Assembly: GCA_009912175.1 (NCBI GenBank)
Contig: WNDQ01000010.1
Location: forward strand, 1-64,000
Direction of reading: 5' to 3'
Source of the DNA: Paracidovorax wautersii
GTDB taxonomy: Bacteria > Pseudomonadota > Gammaproteobacteria > Burkholderiales > Burkholderiaceae_C
DNA: 64,000 nucleotides
This document shows, one piece after another, positions 17,178-27,286 of the stretch; position 1 is the stretch's first letter; every line of letters begins with the position of its first letter. The translations under genes were made by a program, and so were the position numbers. The notes under the pieces are model-generated. The model had not been told where the DNA came from and did no database searches. It saw only the letters and a program-made list of their open reading frames with translations.

Positions 17178-18050
17178 TTAGCGCTGCACGCCCCAGCGCC
17201 GCACGGTCACGCGCTCCAGCGTCGAGAACACGACGTTCTCGACCAGCAGGCCGATCAGGATGACCAGCACCAGGCCGGCGAAGACGCGGTCGGTGTAGAG
17301 CTCGTTGCGGTTCTGGAAGATGAACCAGCCCAGGCCGCCCTTGCCCGACGAGGCTCCGAAGACCAGCTCGGCCGCGATCAGCGTGCGCCAGGCGAAGGCC
17401 CAGCCGATCTTCAGGCCCGAGAGAATCGACGGCAGCGCCGCCGGCACCAGGATCTGCAGCACGTAGGGCAGGCCCTTCAAGCCGTAGTTGCGCCCGGCCA
17501 TGCGCAGCGTCTCGGGCACGCCCTGGAAGCCCGCGTAGGTGTTGAGCGCCAGCGGCCACAGCACCGAGTGGATCAGCACAAAGACCAGGCTGCCCTGCCC
17601 CAGGCCAAACCACAGCAGCGCCAGCGGCAGCAGCGCAATCGCGGGCAGCGGGTTGAACATGGACGTGAGCGTGGACAGCAGGTCACGCCCGAACTGGGTC
17701 GAGACCGCCAGCGTGGTCAGCACAAAGGCCAGCGCGATGCCGGCCAGGTAGCCCTGCACCAGGATGGCCAGGGAGATGCGCACCTTCTCGACCAGCTCGC
17801 CGCTGGCCAGGCCGTCGACCAGGGCGACGGCGGTGGCGCTGAAGGTGGGCAGCAGCAGGTCGTTGTCCTGCCAGCGCGCCAGCAGCTCCCACAGCACAGC
17901 CAGCGCCGCGATGATGACGCTCTTGCGCAGCCAGCCCTGCTGCCACAGGCGTGTGGACAGGGGCAGGTCGCGCTCGACGGGCGCCTCGACAAAGGGCGCG
18001 AGGGGACGTTCGTATTCGGCCCGGATGGGCGGGTTCAGCGGGGTGCTCAT
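17178..18050 (-). CDS. ABC transporter permease, SsuC/TauC type
   Basis: The 290-residue integral membrane protein has about six hydrophobic segments after a charged N terminus and the permease-ATPase coupling motif region ETLRMAGRNYGLKGLPYVLQILVPAALPSILSG. This is the nitrate/sulfonate/taurine permease family. The ATG at 18050 was chosen because MSTPLNPP precedes the first helix at a normal distance. The gene follows the ATPase (18083-18970) and two binding-protein genes on the same strand, completing an importer. Substrate is likely an organosulfur compound, given the sulfur-related genes upstream in the region. Confidence 0.9.
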   Translation of the reverse strand: MSTPLNPPIRAEYERPLAPFVEAPVERDLPLSTRLWQQGWLRKSVIIAALAVLWELLARWQDNDLLLPTFSATAVALVDGLASGELVEKVRISLAILVQGYLAGIALAFVLTTLAVSTQFGRDLLSTLTSMFNPLPAIALLPLALLWFGLGQGSLVFVLIHSVLWPLALNTYAGFQGVPETLRMAGRNYGLKGLPYVLQILVPAALPSILSGLKIGWAFAWRTLIAAELVFGASSGKGGLGWFIFQNRNELYTDRVFAGLVLVILIGLLVENVVFSTLERVTVRRWGVQR

Positions 18051-18082
18051 GGCGTGGCTCGGCTCTGGCAAATAGGGGGCGA

Positions 18083-18970
<888 letters not shown>

Positions 18971-19014
18971 GGCAAGGGCTTTTTGTTGGGGGTGGAAAAA
19001 GTGCATAACACGCT

Positions 19015-20022
19015 CTAACTGCCGCCGGCCACGCGCGGGTCATCGAAGAAATAGTCCGACAGCGCCTTGGGCTCGTTCTTGATGGCGCCGACCTCGTGCA
19101 TGAACTTGCCCAGGCCCAGCGTGTTCTGCGGCGCGATCTTGAACTGCACCTCGGGGTTCTGGATGATGGACAGCAGCAGCTTGCGGTCGGTCTTGGCGCC
19201 GGTCACCTTCAGGTAGATGTCGGCCGCCTTCTCGGGGTTGGCCGTGATGTACTTGGCCGCGTCGTCCAGCCCTTCGACGAAGGCCAGGTAGGTCTTGGGG
19301 TTGTCGTTGCGGAATTTCTCGGTGGCGTAGAGCACGGTCGACGACGCCGGGCCGCCCTGCACGTCATAGGACTTGAGCACGATGCGCGCGTTGGGGTTGT
19401 CGGCCAGCTCCTGCTCCTGGAACGGCGGGTTGCCGAAGTGCCCCGTGATCTCGGTGCCGCCCTTGATGATGGCCGCCGCCGCTTCCGGGTGCGGCAGCGC
19501 CACCGAGATCGTGTCCAGCCGCGCGTAGTCCTTGTTGCCCCACTGCTTGGCCGAGGCCCACTGCAGGATGCGCGACTGCACCGACACGCCCACGGCGGGC
19601 ACGGCAATGCGGTCCTTGTCGGTGAAGTCGGCAATCGACTTCACGTTGGGGTTGTTGGTCACGAGGTAGTAGGGAAAGTTGCCCAGCGAGGCCACGCCCT
19701 TGACGTTCTGGCGGCCCTTGGTGCGGTCCCACAGCGTGAACAGCGGCCCGACGCCCGCGCCAGCCACGTCCACGCTGCCCGACAGCAGCGCGTCGTTGAC
19801 CGCCGAGCCGCCCGAGAGCTTGACGAATTCGACCTGGATGTCGACGCCGGCCTGCTTGCCGCACTTTTCGATGAACTGCTGGTCCTTGGCGACGTTGAGC
19901 AGCAGGTAGACCACGCCGAACTGCTCGGCGATGCGCAACTGGCCTTCAGCCTGGGCGCTGCCGGCGGCCAGCAGGCCCAGGCCCAGCAGCGTGGCAAGGG
20001 TGGTGCGGCGAATGGATTTCAT
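19015..20022 (-). CDS. ABC transporter substrate-binding protein, SsuA/TauA type
   Basis: The 335-residue protein begins with a Sec signal (KSIRRTTLATLLGLGLLAAGSAQA, cleavage near residue 25) and has the fold of nitrate/sulfonate binding proteins: EGQLRIAEQFGVVYLLLNVA, GGSAVNDALLSGSVDVAGAG, AVPAVGVSVQSRILQ. A perfect ribosome site (AGGAGGTC just upstream of ATG 20022 on the minus strand) predicts strong expression, as expected for a periplasmic binding protein. It lies directly upstream of the ATPase and permease genes. A paralogue lies just before it at 20095-21107. Confidence 0.92.
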   Translation of the reverse strand: MKSIRRTTLATLLGLGLLAAGSAQAEGQLRIAEQFGVVYLLLNVAKDQQFIEKCGKQAGVDIQVEFVKLSGGSAVNDALLSGSVDVAGAGVGPLFTLWDRTKGRQNVKGVASLGNFPYYLVTNNPNVKSIADFTDKDRIAVPAVGVSVQSRILQWASAKQWGNKDYARLDTISVALPHPEAAAAIIKGGTEITGHFGNPPFQEQELADNPNARIVLKSYDVQGGPASSTVLYATEKFRNDNPKTYLAFVEGLDDAAKYITANPEKAADIYLKVTGAKTDRKLLLSIIQNPEVQFKIAPQNTLGLGKFMHEVGAIKNEPKALSDYFFDDPRVAGGS

Positions 20023-20094
20023 GAAAGACCTCCTCAGGGAATCGTGGAATGGACGGTGAAAGGGGCGGCCAGGGACGCGGCAAGCCAGCGCGGC

Positions 20095-21107
20095 TCAACT
20101 GCCGGGCCGAACGTAAGCGTCGGCAAAGAAATAGTCGCGCCAGGACTGCGCGCCGTTCTTGAGCACGCCGAGCCTGTGCAACTCCTGCGCGTAGACCAGC
20201 GTGCGCTGCGGCGCGACGGTGAAGTCGTTTTCAGGGTCTTCGATGATGCGCAGCACCAGTTCGCGCGGCAGCTTGGACTGCTGCACACGGATGAAGACGT
20301 CGGCGGCCGCGCCCTTGTCGGCCTTGACGAAGGCTTCGGCCTCGGCCAGCGCGTCGTAGAAGGCGCGGTAGGTCTTGGGGTTGTCGTCGTGGAATTTCTG
20401 CGTGGTGTAGCGCACGTTGAAAGTCGCCGGCCCGCCCAGGATGTCGTAGCTGCTCAGCACCTTGTGCACGGCCGGGTTGCCGGCCAGGGCCTGGTAGTAG
20501 AACGGCGCGCTGGAGAAGTGCACGTTGATCTCGGAGCCGCCGGCCACCAGCGCGGCCGTGTGGCGTCGGGGTGCGGCAGGCTGACCGAGATGGTGTCGAA
20601 ACGTTTGTAGTCGGCCACGCCGAACTGGCGCGCCGTCTCGATCTGCAGCGTGCGCGACTGGAAACCCACGCCCGCGGCCGGCACGGCGATGCGGTCGCGC
20701 TCGCCCAGGTCGGCCAGCGTCTTGATGCGCGGGTCGTTGCTGATCAGGTAGTTGGGCAGCGAGCCCAGCGCCGCGACCGCCTTGACGTTCTGCCGCCCGC
20801 GTGTGCGGTCCCACAGCGTGAGCAGCGGCGGCACGCCGGGCGAGACGATGTCGAGCGCGCCGGCCAGCAGCGCCTCGTTCATGGCGGTGGCGCCCGAGAT
20901 CTGCGCCCATTCGACCTGCACGTCGATGCCCTGCTGGCGCGCGTGCTTTTCGATGAGCTGCTGGTCCCGCACCACGTCGAGCAGCAAATAGCCGATGCCG
21001 AACTGCTGCGCGATGCGCAAACGGCCCTCGGCATGGGCGGCCGTGGCGGCCAGCAGGCTGGCGCCAGCCAGGATGGCAACGGCGGCGCGGCGCGAAAAGC
21101 GGGGCAT
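20095..21107 (-). pseudogene. SsuA/TauA-type substrate-binding protein, frameshifted paralogue
   Basis: From ATG 21107 the sequence encodes a signal peptide ending AHAEG and then RLRIAQQFGIGYLLLDVV, closely parallel to the intact neighbour at 19015-20022. The frame is lost at about 20557-20564 within LPHPDAT, where one base seems missing. It continues in another frame as AALVAGGSEINVHFSSAPF to TGA 20095-20097 (about 337 codons in total). All diagnostic blocks are kept, so the lesion is recent or a sequencing error. As first gene of the operon it would have had its own promoter in the gap 21108-21272. Confidence 0.85.
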
Positions 21108-21207
21108 GGTCGGGCGTCCTCAGGTCGTTCTGGTCAAACGACAACTGTAGGCAGCGCGCCTGCGCGGCAAAACGAATGAATTTCCCGAAGAACGCGCGGA
21201 AATCGCC

Positions 21208-21223
21208 TAAGGATTCATCCTTA
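21208..21223. promoter_or_regulatory. Candidate operator upstream of the SsuA-like operon
   Basis: A perfect 16-bp palindrome TAAGGATTCATCCTTA (arms 7 bp, 2-bp centre) lies about 100 bp upstream of the binding-protein start at 21107 and in an AT-rich stretch. It is followed by ATGCG and CGCAT in inverted orientation (about 21231-21246). Position and symmetry suggest a regulator site for the SsuABC-like operon, perhaps a CysB/Cbl-type or other sulfur-status regulator. No regulator gene is adjacent, so this is inference. Confidence 0.45.
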
Positions 21224-21272
21224 TGAACTCATGCGATTTCGCGCATATGCCATTAACCCCCCCGCAAGGGAT

Positions 21273-22763
21273 TCAGGCCGCCCGCGTGTCGGCCGCCGGG
21301 CCGCGGTAGAGCGCGCGTCCATACAGTTCCAGGCCGTAGTCGGGCGCGACCTCGCCCTGGATGCGGGCCTCGTGCTGCGCCCAGTCCGCGCGCAGCAGGT
21401 CGCCGCTGATGCGGCGCACCAGCGCCGGCACGTCGCGCCGCAGGCTGGGCACGTCGCCCAGCGGCAGGCCCACGCTGGCAAAACCGGCCGGGTTGTAGAC
21501 GTGGATGTTGCCCAGCCAGGGCGCGGCGCCCGGCGTTTTTTCCAGGTATTCCAGGCCCGCACCCAGGTAGGGCGAGGCGGCCAGTTCGTCGTCGCGCTCG
21601 GGCGCGGGCGGCGTGTAGCGCTCGCCCCAGCGCAGCACGTGTTCGGCCACGCCCGCCAGTTCGGGTCGGTGCGACGGATCGCTGGTGTAGCCGGTGCCCG
21701 CGATCACGTGGTCGAAGGCCAGGGTCTCGCCGCCGGGCAGCTGCACGGCCACCTGGCCGCCTTCGAGCGCCGCCTGCTCCCAGGGCGAAGCCAGGTGCAG
21801 GTGGAAGTTGGCGTGCGCCAGCACGCGCTGAACGCTGTCGGCCGGCGGTGTCGAGCCATGGCGGCGCCAGCGCACGGCGACCGACCAGCGCACGGCGTCG
21901 GGCAGCGTGGGGAAGTGGTCGTAAATGCCTGGATACCCGCGCAGCTTGGCAATCGGCGTGGCCGCGATGTGGTCGCGCCGCGCGAACAGGTGGACCGCGG
22001 CCGCGCCCGACTCCAGCGCAACGGCCGCCGCGTCGAAGGCCGAGGCCGCGCCGCCGACCACGGCCACGGTCTGGCCGCGCAGCGCGTCGAAGTCGATGGC
22101 GTCGGCCGTGTGCCAGACACGGCCCGTCGTGCGCAGCGCCGCCAGCGCGGGCGGCAGGTAGGGCGCGCCGTTGCCCGCCACGCCGTTGGCCAGCACCAGC
22201 TTGCGAGCGGTCTCGATCTTGGTGCCGCCGTCGATCTGCAGGTGCAGCCGCAGGTGGGCCGGCACCTCGCCCGCCGCGTCCACCGGCTCGATGCGCACCA
22301 GGCGCGTACCGTAGCGCACGGCGATGCCCAGGAACTCACGGAACCAGTCGAGGTAGTCGGCCCAGGCCGTGCGCGGAATGCGGTCGAGCTGCATATAGGC
22401 CTCCTGGCCGTGGCGCGCCTCGAACCACGACTGGAAGCTCAGGCCCGGCACGCCCAGGTCGGGGCCGACCAGGCTCTTGAGCGTGCGCAGCTGCTGCATG
22501 CGTGCGCGGTTGCGCCACACGCCCGCGCGCCGCGCGTCGGGCGCGGCGTCGATGACGACCACGCGGCCCACGCCGGCGCGGGTTAGCGCATGGGTGATGG
22601 CGGTGCCGGTCTGGCCGCCGCCGACGATGAACACGTTGTGGTCGATGCCGGCCTGGTCGGGCACCCAGTTGGCGGGCGCCGGCCCGAGCAGGCGCAGTGC
22701 CTCGCGCGCGGCGGCGTCGAAGTCGGCGGGCGGGCGGCGAAGGTCGAGGACGGAATCGGTCAT
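21273..22763 (-). CDS. Flavin-containing monooxygenase-like FAD/NAD(P)-binding protein
   Basis: The 496-residue protein has an N-terminal FAD motif VGGGQTG, a second dinucleotide fold VVGGAASAFDAA for NADPH, and HVIAGTGYTSD in between the domains. This fits class B flavin monooxygenases and their N-hydroxylating relatives. The ATG at 22763 (MTDSVLDL) gives a normal distance to the first fold. It ends a seven-gene operon with LLM monooxygenases and DszC-like oxidases, so oxygenation of a sulfur- or nitrogen-containing substrate is likely. The fingerprint of true FMO (FxGxxxHxxxY/F) is not evident, so the exact class is uncertain. Confidence 0.82.
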   Translation of the reverse strand: MTDSVLDLRRPPADFDAAAREALRLLGPAPANWVPDQAGIDHNVFIVGGGQTGTAITHALTRAGVGRVVVIDAAPDARRAGVWRNRARMQQLRTLKSLVGPDLGVPGLSFQSWFEARHGQEAYMQLDRIPRTAWADYLDWFREFLGIAVRYGTRLVRIEPVDAAGEVPAHLRLHLQIDGGTKIETARKLVLANGVAGNGAPYLPPALAALRTTGRVWHTADAIDFDALRGQTVAVVGGAASAFDAAAVALESGAAAVHLFARRDHIAATPIAKLRGYPGIYDHFPTLPDAVRWSVAVRWRRHGSTPPADSVQRVLAHANFHLHLASPWEQAALEGGQVAVQLPGGETLAFDHVIAGTGYTSDPSHRPELAGVAEHVLRWGERYTPPAPERDDELAASPYLGAGLEYLEKTPGAAPWLGNIHVYNPAGFASVGLPLGDVPSLRRDVPALVRRISGDLLRADWAQHEARIQGEVAPDYGLELYGRALYRGPAADTRAA

Positions 22764-22791
22764 GCGCGGATCTCGGCTGGAGGTGGAAACG

Positions 22792-24156
22792 TCAAGCGGC
22801 CAGCGCGGCGCGCTCGGGCGACTGGTGGCGGTTGCGCGGCCTGGCCAGGCCCAGGTTCTCGCGCAGTGTGCGGCCTTCGTATTCGGTGCGGAACAGGCCG
22901 CGCCGGCGCAGCTCGGGCAGCACCAGCTCAATGAAGTCGGTCAGGCCCGTGGGCAGCAGCGGCGGCATGACGTTGTAGCCGTCGGCGCCGTAGTGCACAA
23001 AACGTTCTTCGAGCTGGCCGACGATCTGCTCGGGCGTGCCCACGAGCTGCCAGTGGCCGCGCGCGCCGGCCACACGCAGGTACAACTCGCGGATGGTCAG
23101 GTTCTCGCGCCGCGCCAGCGCCAGCGTGAGCTGCTGGCGGCTCTTGCTGCCGTTGGTCTCGGGCAGCTCGGGGATCGGGCCATCCAGCGGATAGCCCGAC
23201 AGATCAAACCCGCCGGTCAGCGTGGCGATCATGGCCAGGCCCACGTCGGGGTGGATCAGCTCTTGCAATTGCTCGAACTTCTCGCGCGCCTCGCTTTCGC
23301 TGCGGCCAACCACCGGGAACACGCCGGGCATGATCTTGAGGTCGTCGGGCGAGCGGCCGTACTGGGCCAGTCGGCCTTTGATGTCGGCATAAAAATCCAC
23401 GGCGTCGGCCAGCGTCTGCTGGGCGGTGAAGATGACCTCGGCGCTCTGCGCGGCCAGGCTGCGGCCGGCCTCGGACGAGCCGGCCTGCACCAGCACCGGC
23501 TGGCCCTGCGGCGAGCGCGGCACGCTGAGCGGGCCCCTGACCTTGAAAAACCGCCCCTCGTGGTTGAGCACGTGGCGGCCGGCCGGATCAAAAAACAGGC
23601 CGCTGGCCTTGTCGCGCGTGATCGCGCCGTCTTCCCAGCTGTCCCACAGGCCGGTGACGACCTCGGCGAACTCGGCGGCGCGCTGGTAGCGCTCGGCGTG
23701 GTCGTAGTGGCGGTCGCGGTTGAAGTTCTGCGCCTCGTGGTCGTTGGCCGAGGTCACCAGGTTCCAGCCCGCGCGCCCGCCGCTGATGAGGTCGAGCGAG
23801 GCGAACTTGCGCGCGACGTGGTAGGGCTCGTTGAAGCTGGTCGAGGCGGTCGCCACAAAGCCGATGCGCTGCGTGACCGCCGCCAGTGCCGACAGCAGCG
23901 TCAGCGGCTCGAACTGCGCCACGTAGCTGTGCGCGGTGCGGCGCAGGTAACGGGTGTCGTCGCTGCGGGTGCCCACGCCGTCGGCCAGAAAGACCAGGTC
24001 GAACTTGGCGGCCTCGGCCGCCTGCGCGAGCTGCACGTAGTGCTGAAAGTTGACGCCCGCGTCGGCCTGGGCCTCGGGGTGGCGCCAGGCGGCGATGTGG
24101 TGCCCGGTGGGGTAAAGAAAGGCGCCGAGGCGCAGGTGTCCGGATCGTTGGGCCAT
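22792..24156 (-). CDS. LLM class flavin-dependent monooxygenase, NtaA/SnaA/DszA type
   Basis: A 454-residue TIM-barrel monooxygenase with LRLGAFLYPTGHHIAAWRHP at the start, FVATASTSFNEPYHVARKFASLD, SGGRAGWNLVTS and PVLVQAGSSEAGRSLAA, which are hallmarks of the NtaA/SnaA/DszA group. These enzymes use FMNH2 supplied by a separate reductase to cleave C-S or C-N bonds, for example in sulfones or aminocarboxylates. It is one of two such genes in tandem, 34 bp apart. No flavin reductase gene is in the operon, so FMNH2 must come from elsewhere. Confidence 0.92.
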   Translation of the reverse strand: MAQRSGHLRLGAFLYPTGHHIAAWRHPEAQADAGVNFQHYVQLAQAAEAAKFDLVFLADGVGTRSDDTRYLRRTAHSYVAQFEPLTLLSALAAVTQRIGFVATASTSFNEPYHVARKFASLDLISGGRAGWNLVTSANDHEAQNFNRDRHYDHAERYQRAAEFAEVVTGLWDSWEDGAITRDKASGLFFDPAGRHVLNHEGRFFKVRGPLSVPRSPQGQPVLVQAGSSEAGRSLAAQSAEVIFTAQQTLADAVDFYADIKGRLAQYGRSPDDLKIMPGVFPVVGRSESEAREKFEQLQELIHPDVGLAMIATLTGGFDLSGYPLDGPIPELPETNGSKSRQQLTLALARRENLTIRELYLRVAGARGHWQLVGTPEQIVGQLEERFVHYGADGYNVMPPLLPTGLTDFIELVLPELRRRGLFRTEYEGRTLRENLGLARPRNRHQSPERAALAA

Positions 24157-24190
24157 GGCGGTCGTGAGTCGGGCGATATGAACGAAGTGA

Positions 24191-25561
24191 TCAGGCTGCG
24201 GCCGGCGCGGCCTCGGCCACGGGCCCCTGACGCGCGGGCCGCGCCAGGCCCAGGTGGTCGCGCAGCGTGCGGCCTTCGTAGTCGGTGCGGAACAGGCCGC
24301 GTTTTTGCAGGATCGGCACCACGCCTTCGGTGAAGGCCTGCAGGCCGTCGGGCAGCGCGTCGGGCATGAGGTTGAAGCCGTCGGCCGCGCCCGCGCGGAA
24401 CCAGCGCTCGATGTCGTCGGCCACCTGCTCGGGCGTGCCCACGATCACGCGGTGGCCGCCGCCACCGGCCAGTTCACGCACCAGCTGGCGCACGGTCGAG
24501 CCATGCCGGCGTGCGTGCGCCAGCGTGGCGTGGAAGAAGGTGTGGTTGCCGTTGCCATCGGCTGGCAGCGGCAGGTCGTCGGGCAGGCGCTCGTCGAGCT
24601 GCAGCCGGTCGGGGCTCACGCCCAGCGTGCCGGCCACGCGCTTGAGGCTGTAGCTCCACGGAATCAAATCGACCAGCTCGTCGCGGCGGCGAATGGCCTC
24701 GGCCTCGGTGCCGGCAATGATGGTGGTCAGCCCGGCCAGCACCTTGACGGCGTCGGGCCCGCGCCCCAGCGCCGCCGCGCGTTCCTTGAGACCGCGCCCG
24801 TAGGCCAGCGATTCCTCGAACGACTGCGAGGCCGAGAACACCGCTTCGGCATGGCGCGCGGCCAGTTCACGCCCGTCGCCCGAGGCGCCGGCCTGCACCA
24901 GCACCGGCCGGCCCTGCGGCGTGCGCGGCAGGTTCAGCGGCCCCTGCACGCGGAAGAACTCGCCCCGGTGCGCGATGGGCTCGATGCGCGTGGCGTCGGT
25001 AAACACGCCGCGCGCCTTGTCGCCCACGAAGGCGTCGTCGTCCCAGCTGTCCCACAAGGCCTTGACGACCTGGGTGAACTCGTGGGCGCGTGCGTAGCGC
25101 TGGCGGTGGTCGGGCACGGCATCGAGCCCGAAGTTGCGTGCCGAGCCCAGGTCGGCCGTGGTCACGACGTTCCAGCCCGCGCGCCCGCCGCTGACGTGGT
25201 CGAGCGTGGCAAAACGCCGCGCGATGTTGTAGGGCTCGTTGTAGCTGGTCGAGGCCGTGCCGATCACGCCGATGTGCGTGGTGGCCGCCGCAATCGAGGC
25301 CAGCAGCACGGTCGGTTCGAGCGCGGTGATGGGCCGGAAGTCGATCTGGTCGGCAATCGAGGCGTTGTCGGCCAGGAACACCGCGTCGAGCTTGGCCGCC
25401 TCGGCGATCTGCGCCACGCGGATGTAGTGCCGCACGTCGGCGAAGGCATACGGGTCGGCGTCGGGCAGGCGCCAGGCCGAGGGCACGAAGCCCGAGTGCA
25501 GGATGTTGATGTTGAGGTGGAGCTGCCGGGGGCGCGCCACCTGGCGCAGGACGGCGGTCAT
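24191..25561 (-). CDS. LLM class flavin-dependent monooxygenase, second NtaA/DszA-type copy
   Basis: The 456-residue protein shares the family blocks with the gene at 22792-24156 (IGTASTSYNEPYNIARRFATLD, SGGRAGWNVVTT, PVLVQAGASGDGRELAA) but differs in the N terminus (LHLNINILHSGFVPSAW). The tandem pair probably arose by duplication and divergence, giving different substrates or successive steps. Its ATG overlaps the stop of the preceding SfnB/DszC-like gene (ATGA at 25558-25561), so the oxidase and this monooxygenase are made together. Confidence 0.92.
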   Translation of the reverse strand: MTAVLRQVARPRQLHLNINILHSGFVPSAWRLPDADPYAFADVRHYIRVAQIAEAAKLDAVFLADNASIADQIDFRPITALEPTVLLASIAAATTHIGVIGTASTSYNEPYNIARRFATLDHVSGGRAGWNVVTTADLGSARNFGLDAVPDHRQRYARAHEFTQVVKALWDSWDDDAFVGDKARGVFTDATRIEPIAHRGEFFRVQGPLNLPRTPQGRPVLVQAGASGDGRELAARHAEAVFSASQSFEESLAYGRGLKERAAALGRGPDAVKVLAGLTTIIAGTEAEAIRRRDELVDLIPWSYSLKRVAGTLGVSPDRLQLDERLPDDLPLPADGNGNHTFFHATLAHARRHGSTVRQLVRELAGGGGHRVIVGTPEQVADDIERWFRAGAADGFNLMPDALPDGLQAFTEGVVPILQKRGLFRTDYEGRTLRDHLGLARPARQGPVAEAAPAAA

Positions 25562-26883
25562 TGGAAGGTTCCTGGCACGGGATGGCCGTCGCCCAGCACC
25601 CAGCGGCCGACGTTGCGAATCTTGTATTCGGCCGGGTTGTGCAGGGTGTGGATACGCACGTTGCGCCAGAAGCGGTCAAAACCCCAGGCGCGCGTGGCCG
25701 AGCGCGCGCCCATGACCTCGAAGATCTCGCGCGTCACGCGCAGCGCGACCTGCCCGGCATGGGCGTTGGCCGAGGCCACGGCCCGTGCGGCCTCGCCGCG
25801 CTGCTCGGCGCTCAGCGCATCGCCCTGCGCCCAGGCGGCGTCGAGCGCGGCGGCGGCACGGTCGGCCAGCGCGGTGGCGCCCAGCGTGTGCGCGAACAGC
25901 TCGCCGTACTGGCGCTGGATCCAGGGGTCGTCGGCATGGCGTTCCACGCCCGAATACAGCCAGGGCCGGGCCTGCGCCAGCGTGTACTGGCGCGCGGCCA
26001 GCAAGGCGCCTTGTGCACTGCCGACAAAGACGTTGAGCAGCACGCTCTGCTGCTGCAGCGCGCCCAGCGTGCGCGAGGGCAGCGCGTTCGCGGCCGTGGG
26101 CTGGAACGGGATGGGCTGGCCCACGACTTCGCTGTCGTGGATACGCACGCCACGGAAGGTCACGCGGCCGCTGCCGGTCTGGCGCTGGCCGATGCCGTCC
26201 CAGTCGTCCTCGATGGTGATGCCGGCACGGTCGCCCGGGATGACGGCGAAGCGCCGTGTCTGCCCGCTTTCGTCTTCCCACGCCACCGACAGCACGTCGG
26301 CCACGTGCGAGCCCGAGGTGAAGGGCCGGAAACCATCGAGCACGAAGTACTCGCCCTCGCGCCGTCCGAACAGGCTTTTCGAAAAACTGTTGGCCGTGTT
26401 GCCCCAGAGCCAGCGCTGCTGCGCCGACTGGCGCCACAGCCGCTCGACCTTGTCCGGGTCGTTGCGTGAACGCAGGCCCTGCTGCGCACCGAAGTGGTAG
26501 CCGTAGAGGTGGGCGACGGAGCCGTCGACCTGGGCAAAGTCACGCACGATGCGCAGCGCGGTCGACCAGGGCTGGCCCTCGCCGCCGTGTTCGCGCGCGA
26601 TCAGCAGGTTGACCAGGCCGCTGTCGCGCAGCCACTGGATCTGTTCGCTGGGGCGGCCACCGGCCTGGTCGCGGCCAACGGCGTCGACCGCCAGGCGCTC
26701 GCGCAGCACGACGGCCTGCGCCAGGTAGGGGTCGTCGGCGCCAGCGCCGAAGCGGCTTGCCAGTGTGTCGCCGGCCGGCAAGCCGGCCGCGGCGGGCACC
26801 GGGCGCGGGGCGGGTTCGGCCTCGCGCCAGGCCAGGGCCGAGATCGCCTGGCTGTCGGACACGAGTTCGGAAGGAATGGCCAT
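25558..26883 (-). CDS. SfnB/DszC-type acyl-CoA dehydrogenase-like monooxygenase
   Basis: This 441-residue flavoprotein has the acyl-CoA dehydrogenase fold (RDQAGGRPSEQIQWLRDSGL, GSVAHLYGYH, FTSGSHVADVLSV, GVERHADDPWIQRQYGEL, VMGARSATRAWGFDRFWRN). The SGSHxxD and RNxRxHTLHNPAEYK elements are typical of the DszC/SfnB branch, which monooxygenates sulfur compounds instead of dehydrogenating CoA esters. The ATG at 26883 (MAIPSELV) is favoured over one at 26919. It is coupled to the LLM gene that follows, and a paralogue lies at 27287-28495. Confidence 0.88.
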   Translation of the reverse strand: MAIPSELVSDSQAISALAWREAEPAPRPVPAAAGLPAGDTLASRFGAGADDPYLAQAVVLRERLAVDAVGRDQAGGRPSEQIQWLRDSGLVNLLIAREHGGEGQPWSTALRIVRDFAQVDGSVAHLYGYHFGAQQGLRSRNDPDKVERLWRQSAQQRWLWGNTANSFSKSLFGRREGEYFVLDGFRPFTSGSHVADVLSVAWEDESGQTRRFAVIPGDRAGITIEDDWDGIGQRQTGSGRVTFRGVRIHDSEVVGQPIPFQPTAANALPSRTLGALQQQSVLLNVFVGSAQGALLAARQYTLAQARPWLYSGVERHADDPWIQRQYGELFAHTLGATALADRAAAALDAAWAQGDALSAEQRGEAARAVASANAHAGQVALRVTREIFEVMGARSATRAWGFDRFWRNVRIHTLHNPAEYKIRNVGRWVLGDGHPVPGTFQ

Positions 26884-26915
26884 CGCGGGCTCCTTGATCG
26901 TCAAAGGCGGCGCCA

Positions 26916-27263
26916 TCAATGCAGGCGCGGGAAGCCGTGGCGTTCGGCCAGCAGTTGCAGGATGCGTTTGGAATCGGACACGAAATACTTGCCGGCGACG
27001 ACTTGCGCATCGGCGGGCGGCTCGTCGCCAAAGATCAGCACGGGCAGGCCCTGGTGCTGGTCATCGAGCGCGTCGATGACGGCCTGGCGCGGGCGCGGAA
27101 ACGGCAGGCGCCGCACGTCCAGCCGCGCCACGCGTGCCGGGTCGCTGGCCAGCAGCCCCTCGATGGGATTGCAGTCGGGGCAGATGAAACGTTCGCCCGG
27201 GTAGGCCGGGTCTTCGAAGCCGGGTTGCAGCAACAGCAGCAGGTCTTTTTTGGTTTCGCTCAT
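26916..27263 (-). CDS. DUF3088 family protein with CxxC motif
   Basis: A small protein of 115 residues with LLLLLQPGFEDPAYPGERF, a CPDC motif (Cys28, Cys31) and VLIFGDEPPADAQVV. It matches the DUF3088 family, whose members lie next to sulfur-scavenging flavin enzymes. The early CxxC in a short alpha/beta protein hints at a thioredoxin-like or redox-partner role, but no function is established. It is placed between the two SfnB/DszC-like genes in one operon; the ATG at 27263 gives the conserved N terminus. Confidence 0.75.
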   Translation of the reverse strand: MSETKKDLLLLLQPGFEDPAYPGERFICPDCNPIEGLLASDPARVARLDVRRLPFPRPRQAVIDALDDQHQGLPVLIFGDEPPADAQVVAGKYFVSDSKRILQLLAERHGFPRLH

Positions 27264-27286
27264 GGCTCGGTCTTCCAGAAAATAGG

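Noticed and set aside
22477-24333. A 618-codon open frame on the plus strand
   Set aside because: Antisense to the FMO-like and LLM genes; no domain evidence.
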